A stretch of 64,000 nt of DNA from Ensifer sp. Root278 (GTDB lineage Bacteria > Pseudomonadota > Alphaproteobacteria > Rhizobiales > Rhizobiaceae). Made by a program: the position numbers and the translations under genes. The notes below the pieces were generated by a model, which saw only the letters and a list, made by a program, of their open reading frames with translations, ran no database searches and was not told where the DNA came from. The stretch lies in NCBI RefSeq assembly GCF_001429285.1, contig NZ_LMJJ01000043.1:164184-228183 (forward strand), given 5' to 3'. Position 1 is the stretch's first letter. The number at the start of each line of letters is the position of its first letter. Positions 53,686 to 61,842 of the stretch are shown piece after piece.

Positions 53686-54189
53686 ATGGAAACGCGCCAT
53701 CAGGTCTATTTCACCAATCGTACCGCTTTGGTCGCCTATGCCACGCGCATCGTCGGGTCGCGTGAGACTGCCGAAGACATCGTGCAGGAGGCATTCATCC
53801 GCTTCGCGCCGGCCAACACCGACAATGGTTCCCAGGGCCTCTCGCCTGCCTATCTCTACAGGATCGTCCGCAATCTGTGCCTCGATCTTCTCAAGCGTCG
53901 GAAGATAGAGGCGCGGGAGGAACAGGACGAGCCGCCGTTCTGGTCGATGCCGATCGAGATGCCGACGCCCGAAGACATTGCCGTGGTGGCCGACGAGATC
54001 CGGCGCATTTCCGGCGTCCTCGACGATCTTCCCACGGACGTTCGTGTTGCCCTTGAGATGCACCGCTTCGGTGGATACACCCTGGAAGAAATCGCCGCCC
54101 ACCTGAATATCTCGGTCGCAACCGCACATCGCCATGTTCGCACCGCCATGATGCGGGTGGCGACAACTCTGGCGGGCGATGCCTCATAG
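53686..54189 (+). CDS. fecI: FecI-type ECF RNA polymerase sigma factor
   Basis: A 167-residue ECF sigma factor of the iron-starvation group. Region 2 is LVAYATRIVGSRETAEDIVQEAFIRFAP with SPAYLYRIVRNLCLDLLKRR, region 4 is LEMHRFGGYTLEEIAAHLNISVATAHRHV. It would direct polymerase to the receptor promoter when its anti-sigma FecR is signalled by the receptor. The matched motif pair at 54204-54234 and 55434-55464 is the likely target. fecR and the STN receptor follow on the same strand. ATG 53686 fits the family length. Confidence 0.88.
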   Translation: METRHQVYFTNRTALVAYATRIVGSRETAEDIVQEAFIRFAPANTDNGSQGLSPAYLYRIVRNLCLDLLKRRKIEAREEQDEPPFWSMPIEMPTPEDIAVVADEIRRISGVLDDLPTDVRVALEMHRFGGYTLEEIAAHLNISVATAHRHVRTAMMRVATTLAGDAS

Positions 54190-54203
54190 AATTTTGGGCC
54201 GGC

Positions 54204-54234
54204 GTGAAAAAAAATCCGAAGCAATTCGTCTTTG
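54204..54234 (+). promoter_or_regulatory. Putative FecI-dependent promoter, copy 1
   Basis: The block GTGAAAAAAAATCCG (54204-54218) is followed after nine bases, including AGC, by CGTCTTTG. The same arrangement with identical spacing occurs at 55434-55464 upstream of the receptor gene. The A-rich -35 and CGTC -10 resemble ECF promoters. It begins 15 bases after the fecI stop and so would drive fecR. Confidence 0.65.
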
Positions 54235-54254
54235 TGACAGACCGAATGATTCCG

Positions 54255-54361
54255 CTACTGCATGTTGCCTTTAGTCGTACCCGACTAAAGGACAAAAACA
54301 TGCAGCAATTCAAGGTGCTACAGCGACCTTTGCGCGTCTGATAAGACGCGCGGCGCTATAG
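54255..54361. repeat. RIME-type palindromic intergenic repeat, copy 2
   Basis: A 107-base unit matching 13651-13757. The inner stem here is CCTTTAGTCG / CGACTAAAGG, perfect over ten bases, while copy 1 has CCTTTAATCG / CGGTTAAAGG; an A-T pair has become G-C, so pairing is kept. The second hairpin GCGCGTCT-GATA-AGACGCGC is identical. It sits between fecI and fecR, downstream of the copy 1 ECF promoter, so it lies in the fecR leader RNA. Confidence 0.78.
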
Positions 54362-54395
54362 TGTCTCGTCGAACACGTAACCAGCAGGCAGAACT

Positions 54396-55397
54396 TTGAC
54401 AAAGGACAACCAGATACCGGAGGCGTTGCTCGAAGAGGCCATGGACTGGTTTCTCGAACTGAAGGCGCGTCCGAACTGTCGGGAGACGGAAGTCGCATTC
54501 CGGACCTGGTTAGGCAGGTCGGAGCTGCATGCCCGATCCTGGGAGACGGCGTTGAAAACCTGGCAGCTGCTCGGAGAAACGCCGCCGGTTCATGAGCACC
54601 TTTGGCGCGGCGCCACGCCATTGGTTTCATCTGCGGCAACCACCGGCCAACCGAAGCGCTGGGCGGCCAGAACCTTGGTTGCCGGCACCGCAGTCATGGC
54701 GCTTGCCGCCTGCCTGGTGCTGTTCGTCGCGCTCCCGTCGCTGCTGGTGTGGTGGCAGGCCGATCATGTGACCGAGACCGCTGAGAGCAGGACGATCACG
54801 CTGGAGGACGGCACAACTATCCAAATGGGCGGCGGCAGCGCCATCGCAACCGAGATCAACACCGCGGCCCGGCACGTCCGCCTTCTCAAGGGCGAGGCCT
54901 ATTTCGATGTTGCACGCGACCCGTCGCGTCCGTTCGTCGTCGATGCCGGCGGCGTGGAGGTTTCGGTTCTCGGCACCTCTTTTGACGTGCAGCTTGCGAG
55001 TACGGAGACAACGGTCGAGCTCGCCCACGGCACGGTGGCCGTTTCGTACAGCGGGGAAAACCATAAGCAGAATTTCGAACTCGCGCCGGGAGAAATGGCG
55101 ACGGTGGCGCATGCGACGGGTGCTGTCACCCGAAGCGCGATCGCGGCCGAAGAGATCGGCGCCTGGCGCAGCGGCAAGATGTTCGTCAACAACGTCACCG
55201 TTGCCGCTGCCACCGAGCGGCTGCAACGTTACCATTCCGCCTGGATCTCCATCCCGCAATCCGACCTCGCGGCGCGACGGGTAACGGGCGTCTATGATCT
55301 CACGGATCCCGATCACGCTCTTCAGGCGTTGGTGCAGCCGTTTGGTGGCAAGGTGCGCGAGGTGACATCCTATGGCCGCGTTCTGACGCAATTTTAA
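54396..55397 (+). CDS. fecR: FecR-type anti-sigma factor/sensor
   Basis: A 333-residue inner-membrane FecR protein. The N-terminal cytoplasmic part binds sigma (DUF4880-like: EEAMDWFLELKARPN, FRTWLGRSELHARSWE), the membrane helix is residues 93-120, and the periplasmic FecR domain reads ITLEDGTTIQMGGGSAIA, LLKGEAYFDVARDPSRPFVV and VSVLGTSFDVQL, ending with an STN-like C-terminus. It passes the receptor signal to FecI. The start is a TTG at 54396; no ATG is well placed. The RIME repeat in its leader separates it from fecI, so its own promoter at 54204 matters. Confidence 0.87.
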   Translation: MTKDNQIPEALLEEAMDWFLELKARPNCRETEVAFRTWLGRSELHARSWETALKTWQLLGETPPVHEHLWRGATPLVSSAATTGQPKRWAARTLVAGTAVMALAACLVLFVALPSLLVWWQADHVTETAESRTITLEDGTTIQMGGGSAIATEINTAARHVRLLKGEAYFDVARDPSRPFVVDAGGVEVSVLGTSFDVQLASTETTVELAHGTVAVSYSGENHKQNFELAPGEMATVAHATGAVTRSAIAAEEIGAWRSGKMFVNNVTVAAATERLQRYHSAWISIPQSDLAARRVTGVYDLTDPDHALQALVQPFGGKVREVTSYGRVLTQF

Positions 55398-55433
55398 TTT
55401 GGACTCAAAAATTCAAGAAAAAATCGCGGACCG

Positions 55434-55464
55434 GTGAAAAAAAATCCGGAGCCCGTCGTCTTTG
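55434..55464 (+). promoter_or_regulatory. Putative FecI-dependent promoter, copy 2
   Basis: GTGAAAAAAAATCCG is followed after nine bases, including AGC, by CGTCTTTG, matching copy 1 at 54204-54234 in spacing and in all but a few bases. It lies 54 bases before the ATG of the STN receptor and is the expected target of the FecI protein. Confidence 0.7.
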
Positions 55465-55517
55465 GTCCGAAGCGCCTGCCCGAGAGGCAGCGCGCTGATC
55501 ATCGAGACGGGGGTAAA

Positions 55518-57827
55518 ATGAGTTCGCCGAAATGCCGCAAGGGACATCTTTCCTTCAATGCAGGATATAGCCATGCAGGACTGCGCCTGCTGACAACGAC
55601 GGCGATCGTCGGGCTTTCCTCCCTTGCCTTCATGCCCCTTTCCGTCGCCTCCGCCCAAGAGACGACGTCGCGCATCAGCACCGCCCGCACGTTCAACATT
55701 CCGTCGCAACCGCTGGCGAGGGCATTGAATGCCTTTGGCCGGCAATCCAGCCTGCAGGTGACCCTGGCTGCAGCGACGTCCGAGGGCATTCGTTCGACCG
55801 CCGTCAGCGGCACGCTGGAGCCGCAGCAGGCCCTGGCGCAGCTGCTCTCAGGCACGGGCATCTCCTACAGGGTATCGGGCGGAACGGCGCTGATCGGCTC
55901 GGCGACGGCGGCCGGCAGCGGTGACGGCGTGGATGCTTCCGGCGCCACCGTCCTCGACCCGATTTCCGCCTTTGGCAGTGGACCGCTCGGCGCCGGCGAG
56001 CTCGTCATCTCGTCGGAGGACCTGAAGCTGAAGAACCCCGCCAACATTGCCGACGTCTTTTCAGGGGAGCCGGGCATAGCCGTCGGCAGTTCGCTGCCGA
56101 TGTCGCAGAAGGTCTATGTCCACGGGATCGAGGAAACGAGCCTTGCCGTGACCATGGACGGCGGCCGCCAGAACAACAAGGTCTTCCATCACAATGGCAC
56201 GAACCTCATCGATCCGGGCCTCCTGAAGGCCGTCAGCGTCGATGCCGGTGTTGCCCCGGCCGATGCAGGCCCGGGAGCGCTCGCCGGTGCGATCGCCTAT
56301 GAAACGATTGATCCGCGCGACCTGTTGGATGCCGATAGCTTCGGTGGCTTCGTCACGTCGAGCTACAATTTCAACAGCGACACGGTGACCACGGGCCTCT
56401 CTGCCTATGGCATGCATGAAGGGCTCGAGTTCCTGGGCTATTTCAACTTCGGCAAGGGCAACGATTTCACCGCCGGCAACGGCAAGGAGGTCGAAGGCAC
56501 GAGCACCAATCTGCTGAGCGGCCTCGGCAAGCTCGCCTACGAGTTCGACAGTGGCGACCGTTTCGAGATCAGCCACGACCGTATCAATGACGATGCACCC
56601 CGGCCGTTCCGCGCCAATGTGGGTTCGATTTCGAACCCCAAGCCGTGGGAGCCACGCATCCGCGACTATACGCTCGACCGGCAGAACACCGTGTTCACCT
56701 ATACCGACAGCACGCCGGAAGGGTGGTGGGACCCGAAGCTCCTGCTTGCCTACAGCAAGACAGAGGTCGATCTGCCGATCTTCCCGAAGCCGGCACCGGG
56801 CGTTCCGAAGACCTATGACGCCACCGGCACGTCGGATAGTTTTAACGGCAAGTTCGAGAACAAGTTCCCTTTCGACATTGGCAATGTGATTGCCGGCATC
56901 GACTTCTACAGCGACAAGGCGGAGCTTGAGGATCTCTACGATCCCGGTACCGAGAAGGCGCGCAATGTCGGCATTTACGCGCAGGCGAGGCTAGAACCCT
57001 GGGAGAGGACACGCCTTTCCTTTGGCGCGAGAGGGGATAACCAGCACTTTACCGGAACGACGGGGGAGAAATGGACCAGCTCGGGCTTCAGCGGTAACGT
57101 CTCGGGCGAATACGATCTCATCGAGGATCTCTTGATCGCCAAGGCCGGCTACTCGCATGTCTGGGCGGGTATTCCGCTTGCCGAGAACTTCATCATCAAT
57201 CCCAATTGGGACTATGGCAACGGTCCGAAGCCGGTAACGGCCGACAATTACATCTTGGGACTGGAGGCCAACTACAACGGCTTCATAGTCGAGGGCAGTG
57301 TCTTCCAGACCGATCTCGATGATGCGCGCGCACCGCGCTTCCGGGCAGACCTCGGCATCGCCGCCCATGATGTTCGCTCTCGCGGATTCGAAATCGGTGG
57401 CGGCTACAATTGGGGTGATGGCTATTTCAAGGTGAAATACGCCAATATCGACGTCGAGATCGACGGCAAGCCTGCCGATTCCGACCTCGGCACCTATCTC
57501 GCAGCACCCGCTGGCCAGATCATCACGCTCCAAGCGATCCACACGCTGGCCGACTGGGGCGTCACCTTCGGTGCCGACGCCGAGATTGCGCTCGACTACG
57601 ACGACGTCGCTGCCGGCAGCAAGCCCCTCGAGGGCTACGAGGTCTTCAACGCCTTTGTCGAATATGTACCGCCGCAACGGCCAAACCTGACACTGCGGGC
57701 CGAGCTCAAGAACATCTTCGACGAAACCTATTCGGACCGGGCGACCTACGGCCAGGAGTTCGGGAACGTGACGCCGCTCTACGAACCCGGCCGTTCCTTC
57801 ATCCTGACCGCCCGAGCGACCTTCTAG
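55518..57827 (+). CDS. TonB-dependent siderophore receptor with STN signalling domain
   Basis: A 769-residue outer-membrane transducer. The signal peptide is residues 1-48 (ending SVASAQ). An STN domain follows (FNIPSQPLARALNAFGRQSS, VSGTLEPQQALAQLLSGTGI), which contacts FecR in the periplasm. The plug starts near LKLKNPANIADVFSGEPGIAVG and has KVYVHGIEETSLAVTMDGGR; the barrel ends FILTARATF with a terminal Phe. It is in the HasR/FecA/HemR-like group, unlike the other two receptors of the window. Placed between fecIR and siderophore biosynthesis genes, it most likely imports the siderophore made by those genes. ATG 55518 is downstream of the promoter copy, so the earlier GTG is rejected. Confidence 0.88.
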   Translation: MSSPKCRKGHLSFNAGYSHAGLRLLTTTAIVGLSSLAFMPLSVASAQETTSRISTARTFNIPSQPLARALNAFGRQSSLQVTLAAATSEGIRSTAVSGTLEPQQALAQLLSGTGISYRVSGGTALIGSATAAGSGDGVDASGATVLDPISAFGSGPLGAGELVISSEDLKLKNPANIADVFSGEPGIAVGSSLPMSQKVYVHGIEETSLAVTMDGGRQNNKVFHHNGTNLIDPGLLKAVSVDAGVAPADAGPGALAGAIAYETIDPRDLLDADSFGGFVTSSYNFNSDTVTTGLSAYGMHEGLEFLGYFNFGKGNDFTAGNGKEVEGTSTNLLSGLGKLAYEFDSGDRFEISHDRINDDAPRPFRANVGSISNPKPWEPRIRDYTLDRQNTVFTYTDSTPEGWWDPKLLLAYSKTEVDLPIFPKPAPGVPKTYDATGTSDSFNGKFENKFPFDIGNVIAGIDFYSDKAELEDLYDPGTEKARNVGIYAQARLEPWERTRLSFGARGDNQHFTGTTGEKWTSSGFSGNVSGEYDLIEDLLIAKAGYSHVWAGIPLAENFIINPNWDYGNGPKPVTADNYILGLEANYNGFIVEGSVFQTDLDDARAPRFRADLGIAAHDVRSRGFEIGGGYNWGDGYFKVKYANIDVEIDGKPADSDLGTYLAAPAGQIITLQAIHTLADWGVTFGADAEIALDYDDVAAGSKPLEGYEVFNAFVEYVPPQRPNLTLRAELKNIFDETYSDRATYGQEFGNVTPLYEPGRSFILTARATF

Positions 57828-57941
57828 GCCGACGGTCCGCAATCGTGGCTGCCGCGTCCTCCCCGCGGCAGTCGCCTCAAGACGCGACGGCGGCCACCCA
57901 AGGGCCGCCCGAGCCAGTGAAAGCCGAAACAGGAGTTCCAG

Positions 57942-58232
57942 ATGCAAGAAGCGACCACCCATTTTGCAACGGACGACGGCCAGAAATACCTGACGCAACT
58001 CTGCAAGCACTTCGCCCACAAGATCGACGTCGAACAGGCTGGCGATCGCGCCGAGCTCCGGTTCTCCTGCGGGACCGGTTATCTCCAGGCGACACCGGAT
58101 GGCCTGAGCATCCGCGCCCGATCGCCCGGCGAGGCCGATCTCGCCGACACGAAGTCGGTCATCGAAAGCCACCTTCTGCGCTTCGCATTTCGCGAGGAGC
58201 CGGGATCGCTCCACTGGCAGGCTGCCGGCTGA
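57942..58232 (+). CDS. DUF2218 family protein
   Basis: A 96-residue cytoplasmic protein of the DUF2218 family, recognised from THFATDDGQKYLTQLCKHFAHK, the RFSCGTGYLQ strand and the C-terminal VIESHLLRFAFREE. Its function is unknown, but the family is often found by siderophore and haem uptake genes. The invariant C-x3-H (LCKHFAHK) could hold metal or haem, which is inference only. AGGAGTTCCAG precedes the ATG. It sits between the receptor and the NIS synthetase operon. Confidence 0.85.
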   Translation: MQEATTHFATDDGQKYLTQLCKHFAHKIDVEQAGDRAELRFSCGTGYLQATPDGLSIRARSPGEADLADTKSVIESHLLRFAFREEPGSLHWQAAG

Positions 58233-58337
58233 GCGCCACGGGCTGACAACGCTCTCACTAAGAAAATTCAATGTGTTGGTCGAAAACGCCCAACGCCATT
58301 GCGCGGCTATGCGTGTCGCGTGCCGAGGATCGACAGG

Positions 58338-60122
58338 ATGCAATCGTCTAGGCAAATCGCAGAAATCGCCACCTTTCAAAGCTTCGCCAACTGCTACCTG
58401 CGCGAAGTGAATCCGGGTATCCGGGTCATGCACCGAACCGCCGCCGGCGCTTTCGACTGCGTGGAATGGTCCCTTCCGAGGCAGCACATGATCGTGCGCG
58501 TCGAGGTGACGTCGCCGTCCCTTTGCGGCCCGCATCACTTCGGCCGGGTCTGGGGCAGGGGCGTTTCCGACGGGACATGGCGCCAGATCGAACTGATCTC
58601 GGCGCTGCATATCCTCATCCACGAGTGCTACCGCCAGGGCGATGAAAACCAGGCGGATACCTTGCGCGGCTTTGAACTCGAACTGCTGATGCGGGTGCTC
58701 GAAAGCTATCAGCAGACTGCACTCTACATCGATAAGGCGGAGCCCGAGCCGGCGAGCGGCGGCCATTTCATCGAAGCGGAGCAGTCGCTCGTCTTTGGAC
58801 ACTGGCAGCATCCGACGCCGAAGAGCCGGCAGGGCATGACCTACTGGCAGCAGGAATCCTATGCGCCGGAACTGCGCGGTGGGTTCAGATTGCACTATTT
58901 TGCCGCCAGGGCGGAGTGTGTGCGACACGCGTCCGCCCGTTCGGCGGCGGCCCATGAGATCGTCCGTTCGCTGATGGGGCCGGACGCAGAGAGCATCGCG
59001 CTCGGGAGCGACGAGCACCTGCTGCCGATGCACCCGCTCCAGGCGGAAGCGCTGCTGCTCGATCCCGATATTCAGGCTATGTTTGCCGAAGGGAAGCTGC
59101 GCCCCCTCGGTCCAGCGGGCCCCGTTTTCACGGCGACCTCATCGGTGCGCACGGTCTACGCCTCCGATGCGGATTGGATGCTCAAGTTCTCCCTGCCTGT
59201 CCGCATCACCAACTCGGTGCGTCTCAATCGGCGCCAGGAGCTCGAGGCGGGCGTCGCCATGGCGAAGTTCATCGATTGCATCGGCTTTGCCGCGCGGTCC
59301 CGCAACTTCCGGATCATCCAGGACCCGGCCTACATCACGCTCGACCTGCCCGGCCGGAGCGAAAGCGGCTTCGAAGTCATCCTGCGGGAGAACCCGTTTT
59401 CGGGCGTAAAGGGCCGTGGCGTTGTGACCGTTGCCGCCCTGACGGCCGATCCGCTTCCGGGACAGATTTCCCGCCTGGAGCGCCTCGTCCGAGCTCTCGC
59501 CGCGCGCACGGGTGAAAGCCTGCTGGGCGCGGTCCTCCTGTGGTTCCGACGTTATCTCGATTGCGCGGTCGAGCCTTTGATCCGCCTTTATGACGACTAT
59601 GGCATCGCGCTCGAGGCGCATCAGCAGAACAGCCTGCTGGACATCGCCGACGGTTATCCCTCTGCCAGCTATTATCGCGACAACCAGGGCTTCTATCTCT
59701 CCGAACGCTATCGCAGCCTGATCGTCAGCCATGTTCCCGAGACGCAAACGATCGCCTCACTCTATTTTGCCGACAGCGAAATCCGCGACCGCTTCGCCTA
59801 CTACCTGATCGTCAACCAGGTCTTCTCGGTCATCAGTCGCATGGGCCATGACGGCGTCTGCGACGAGAGCCTGCTCTTGCGCGAACTGCGCCTGCATCTC
59901 GAAGGTTATGCCGCCCGCATGAGCGGAGCCGGCCGCGAATTCGCGCGTCATGTCCTCGACCTGCCGACGATCGCCTCCAAGGCCAATCTGACGACCCGCC
60001 TCTATGACGTGGACGAGCTGCAATCCAATCACGCACCGACGCTGTACCGCCCCGTGCCGAACCCGCTCAGGGCGCCGGCCGTCCTGACAGTGCCGAGGAC
60101 CGATCATGCCATTGCCTCTTGA
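58338..60122 (+). CDS. asbA: NIS siderophore synthetase, IucA/IucC family (AsbA-like)
   Basis: A 594-residue NRPS-independent siderophore synthetase. These enzymes adenylate a carboxylate (citrate in most cases) and form an amide with an amine or alcohol. Family blocks are LPMHPLQAEALLL, FTATSSVRTVYAS with KFSLPVRITNSVRLNRR (ATP and citrate binding), and ALEAHQQNSLLDI. It is the first of two NIS synthetases in an operon with an aryl ligase, carrier protein and DUF6005 domain, the order of the petrobactin genes, hence the symbol; identity as AsbA is by order. ATG 58338 has GAGG upstream; a TTG at 58299 is an alternative. It overlaps the next gene by 17 bases. Confidence 0.83.
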   Translation: MQSSRQIAEIATFQSFANCYLREVNPGIRVMHRTAAGAFDCVEWSLPRQHMIVRVEVTSPSLCGPHHFGRVWGRGVSDGTWRQIELISALHILIHECYRQGDENQADTLRGFELELLMRVLESYQQTALYIDKAEPEPASGGHFIEAEQSLVFGHWQHPTPKSRQGMTYWQQESYAPELRGGFRLHYFAARAECVRHASARSAAAHEIVRSLMGPDAESIALGSDEHLLPMHPLQAEALLLDPDIQAMFAEGKLRPLGPAGPVFTATSSVRTVYASDADWMLKFSLPVRITNSVRLNRRQELEAGVAMAKFIDCIGFAARSRNFRIIQDPAYITLDLPGRSESGFEVILRENPFSGVKGRGVVTVAALTADPLPGQISRLERLVRALAARTGESLLGAVLLWFRRYLDCAVEPLIRLYDDYGIALEAHQQNSLLDIADGYPSASYYRDNQGFYLSERYRSLIVSHVPETQTIASLYFADSEIRDRFAYYLIVNQVFSVISRMGHDGVCDESLLLRELRLHLEGYAARMSGAGREFARHVLDLPTIASKANLTTRLYDVDELQSNHAPTLYRPVPNPLRAPAVLTVPRTDHAIAS

Positions 60123-61842
60123 TCTCAAGGGACGGCCGGAGGAGCGGGTGCTTCGCCAGCTCGTTGTTGCGCTGCTGTTCGAGGGCATCGTCGATGCCAG
60201 TGAGCGAGTCCACGGGGATGCGGTCGACTTTTCTTGGTCGCTCGGCGGCCGGGACTACCGTTGCCGCGGCGCGATTGGCCCCTTCGGACGGCTTCGCCTG
60301 GTGCCGGATTCTGTAGAGATGCGCCAAGACACGGACAGCTGGGTCGCGCCGCCGCTGGCGCAACTGGTTGCCGCTTTGCCGGGCAGCGGTCCGACACGCG
60401 GAAAGCTGCTCGACGAGCTCACGCAGACGATCGCCTTCTGCCAGTGGAACGAACGTCACCTCCCTGCGCGGTCGCGGCGCACGATGTCCTTCGCCGAACT
60501 CGAAGGCGCACTTGATGAAGGGCATCCGTACCATCCCTGCTTCAAGGCGCGCACCGGCTTTTCCTTCGCCGACCATGCGGCCTACGGACCGGAAACGGGC
60601 CGGGCATTCCAGCTCGTCTGGCTGCTGGTGGCACGCAAACATCTTCACCAGGCAATGCCCGGCGGCGAGGATGCCTTCTGGCGCGTGGAACTCGGACATG
60701 AGGTGTGGGCCGAGCTGCTCGCGAAGCAGCAGCAACGCGGCGTCTCGCCGGAAGATTTCGGGCTTGTCCCGCTGCACCCCTGGCAGTGGCGCGAACTGCG
60801 CGAAACTGAGCTTGCCGGTTGGATCGCATCGGGGGACATCCATTATCTGGGGCCGGCCGGCGACCGCTACACGGCGACGCAGTCGGTGCGCTCGCTGCTG
60901 AACCAGGACCGGCCTCATGCCGCGGGCATCAAGCTGCCGCTCAACATCGTCAACACCTCGTCGCGGCGGACGCTCGAGCCGCATTCGGTCTGCACGGCGC
61001 CGGTGATCTCGCGCTGGATTGCCGGGATCGTCGGGAACGATCCGGCCTTTGGCGAACGCTACCCGCTCACGATCCTGCAGGAATATGCCGGGATTATCGC
61101 CGATCGCGACGGACCTTTGGCGGGCCAGGTAGCGGCGATCTGGCGCGAGAGCGCTGAAGCCACCCTTGCAACGGGCGAGGCTGTCGTTCCCTTCAATGCC
61201 CTGATGATGGTCGAGGCGGACGGACGCCCGTTCGCCGACGACTGGATCCGCCGCTTCGGCCTCATGCCGTGGATCAACCGGTTGATCGAGATCGCCGTCC
61301 TTCCGGTCTGGCATCTGCTCGTCCATCATGGCCTGGCGGTCGAGGCGCACGGGCAGAATATGCTGCTCGTTCATCGCGACGGCTGGCCGGTCAGGCTCAT
61401 CCTGCGCGATTTCCACGAGAGCATCGAGTTCTCGCCGGGCTTTCTGCGCGAGCCGGAAAAGGCGCCGGACTTCCTGGCACTGAACCCGGCCTACCGTGAT
61501 GCTGAGCCGGACCAGTTCTATTGGACGGACAATCTGGATTCGCTGCGCGAATTGGTGATGGACACGCTGTTCGTCTACAATCTCAGCGAGATCTCCCATT
61601 TGCTCGACCACTGCTACGACCTGCCGGAGCCACTGTTCTGGCAGCGGGTCCAAAACGTGCTCGCGTCCTATGAGAGCGAGCATGGGGCGACCGAGCGGCT
61701 GAGCCAGCTCGGCTGTGGCCAACCCCGCATTCTCACCGAGTCCCTGATGACGAGGAAGCTCCTCGCGGCGAAGCCCGAATACCACCACACGGTGCCGAAC
61801 AGCTTGGCCGCGAAAGCGCTTCAACGAAGGAGAAAGTCATGA
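60106..61842 (+). CDS. asbB: NIS siderophore synthetase, IucA/IucC family (AsbB-like)
   Basis: A 578-residue second NIS synthetase. Blocks are VPLHPWQWRELRE, YTATQSVRSLLNQDRPHAAGIKL in two parts, NIVNTSSRRTLEPHSV and AVEAHGQNMLLVHRDGWPVRLILRDF split by short gaps. It should attach the second arm to the citrate intermediate made by the first synthetase. It begins inside the last codons of the preceding gene and its stop overlaps the ligase ATG, so all genes are translationally coupled. Symbol by operon order. Confidence 0.83.
   Translation: MPLPLDLKGRPEERVLRQLVVALLFEGIVDASERVHGDAVDFSWSLGGRDYRCRGAIGPFGRLRLVPDSVEMRQDTDSWVAPPLAQLVAALPGSGPTRGKLLDELTQTIAFCQWNERHLPARSRRTMSFAELEGALDEGHPYHPCFKARTGFSFADHAAYGPETGRAFQLVWLLVARKHLHQAMPGGEDAFWRVELGHEVWAELLAKQQQRGVSPEDFGLVPLHPWQWRELRETELAGWIASGDIHYLGPAGDRYTATQSVRSLLNQDRPHAAGIKLPLNIVNTSSRRTLEPHSVCTAPVISRWIAGIVGNDPAFGERYPLTILQEYAGIIADRDGPLAGQVAAIWRESAEATLATGEAVVPFNALMMVEADGRPFADDWIRRFGLMPWINRLIEIAVLPVWHLLVHHGLAVEAHGQNMLLVHRDGWPVRLILRDFHESIEFSPGFLREPEKAPDFLALNPAYRDAEPDQFYWTDNLDSLRELVMDTLFVYNLSEISHLLDHCYDLPEPLFWQRVQNVLASYESEHGATERLSQLGCGQPRILTESLMTRKLLAAKPEYHHTVPNSLAAKALQRRRKS

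Noticed and set aside
55434-55517. GTG at 55434 as the start of the STN receptor.
   Set aside because: This codon is the first part of the duplicated ECF promoter motif, and the extra residues are not a signal peptide. ATG 55518 gives a proper signal sequence.
58237-58337. An ECF or RirA site before the siderophore synthetase operon.
   Set aside because: No GTGAAAAAAAATCCG motif is present, and the only TGA...TCA pair has eight instead of nine bases between.
56991-59033. A 680-codon minus-strand open frame spanning the receptor end, DUF2218 and the first NIS synthetase.
   Set aside because: It crosses three supported plus-strand genes with clear starts and has no domain.
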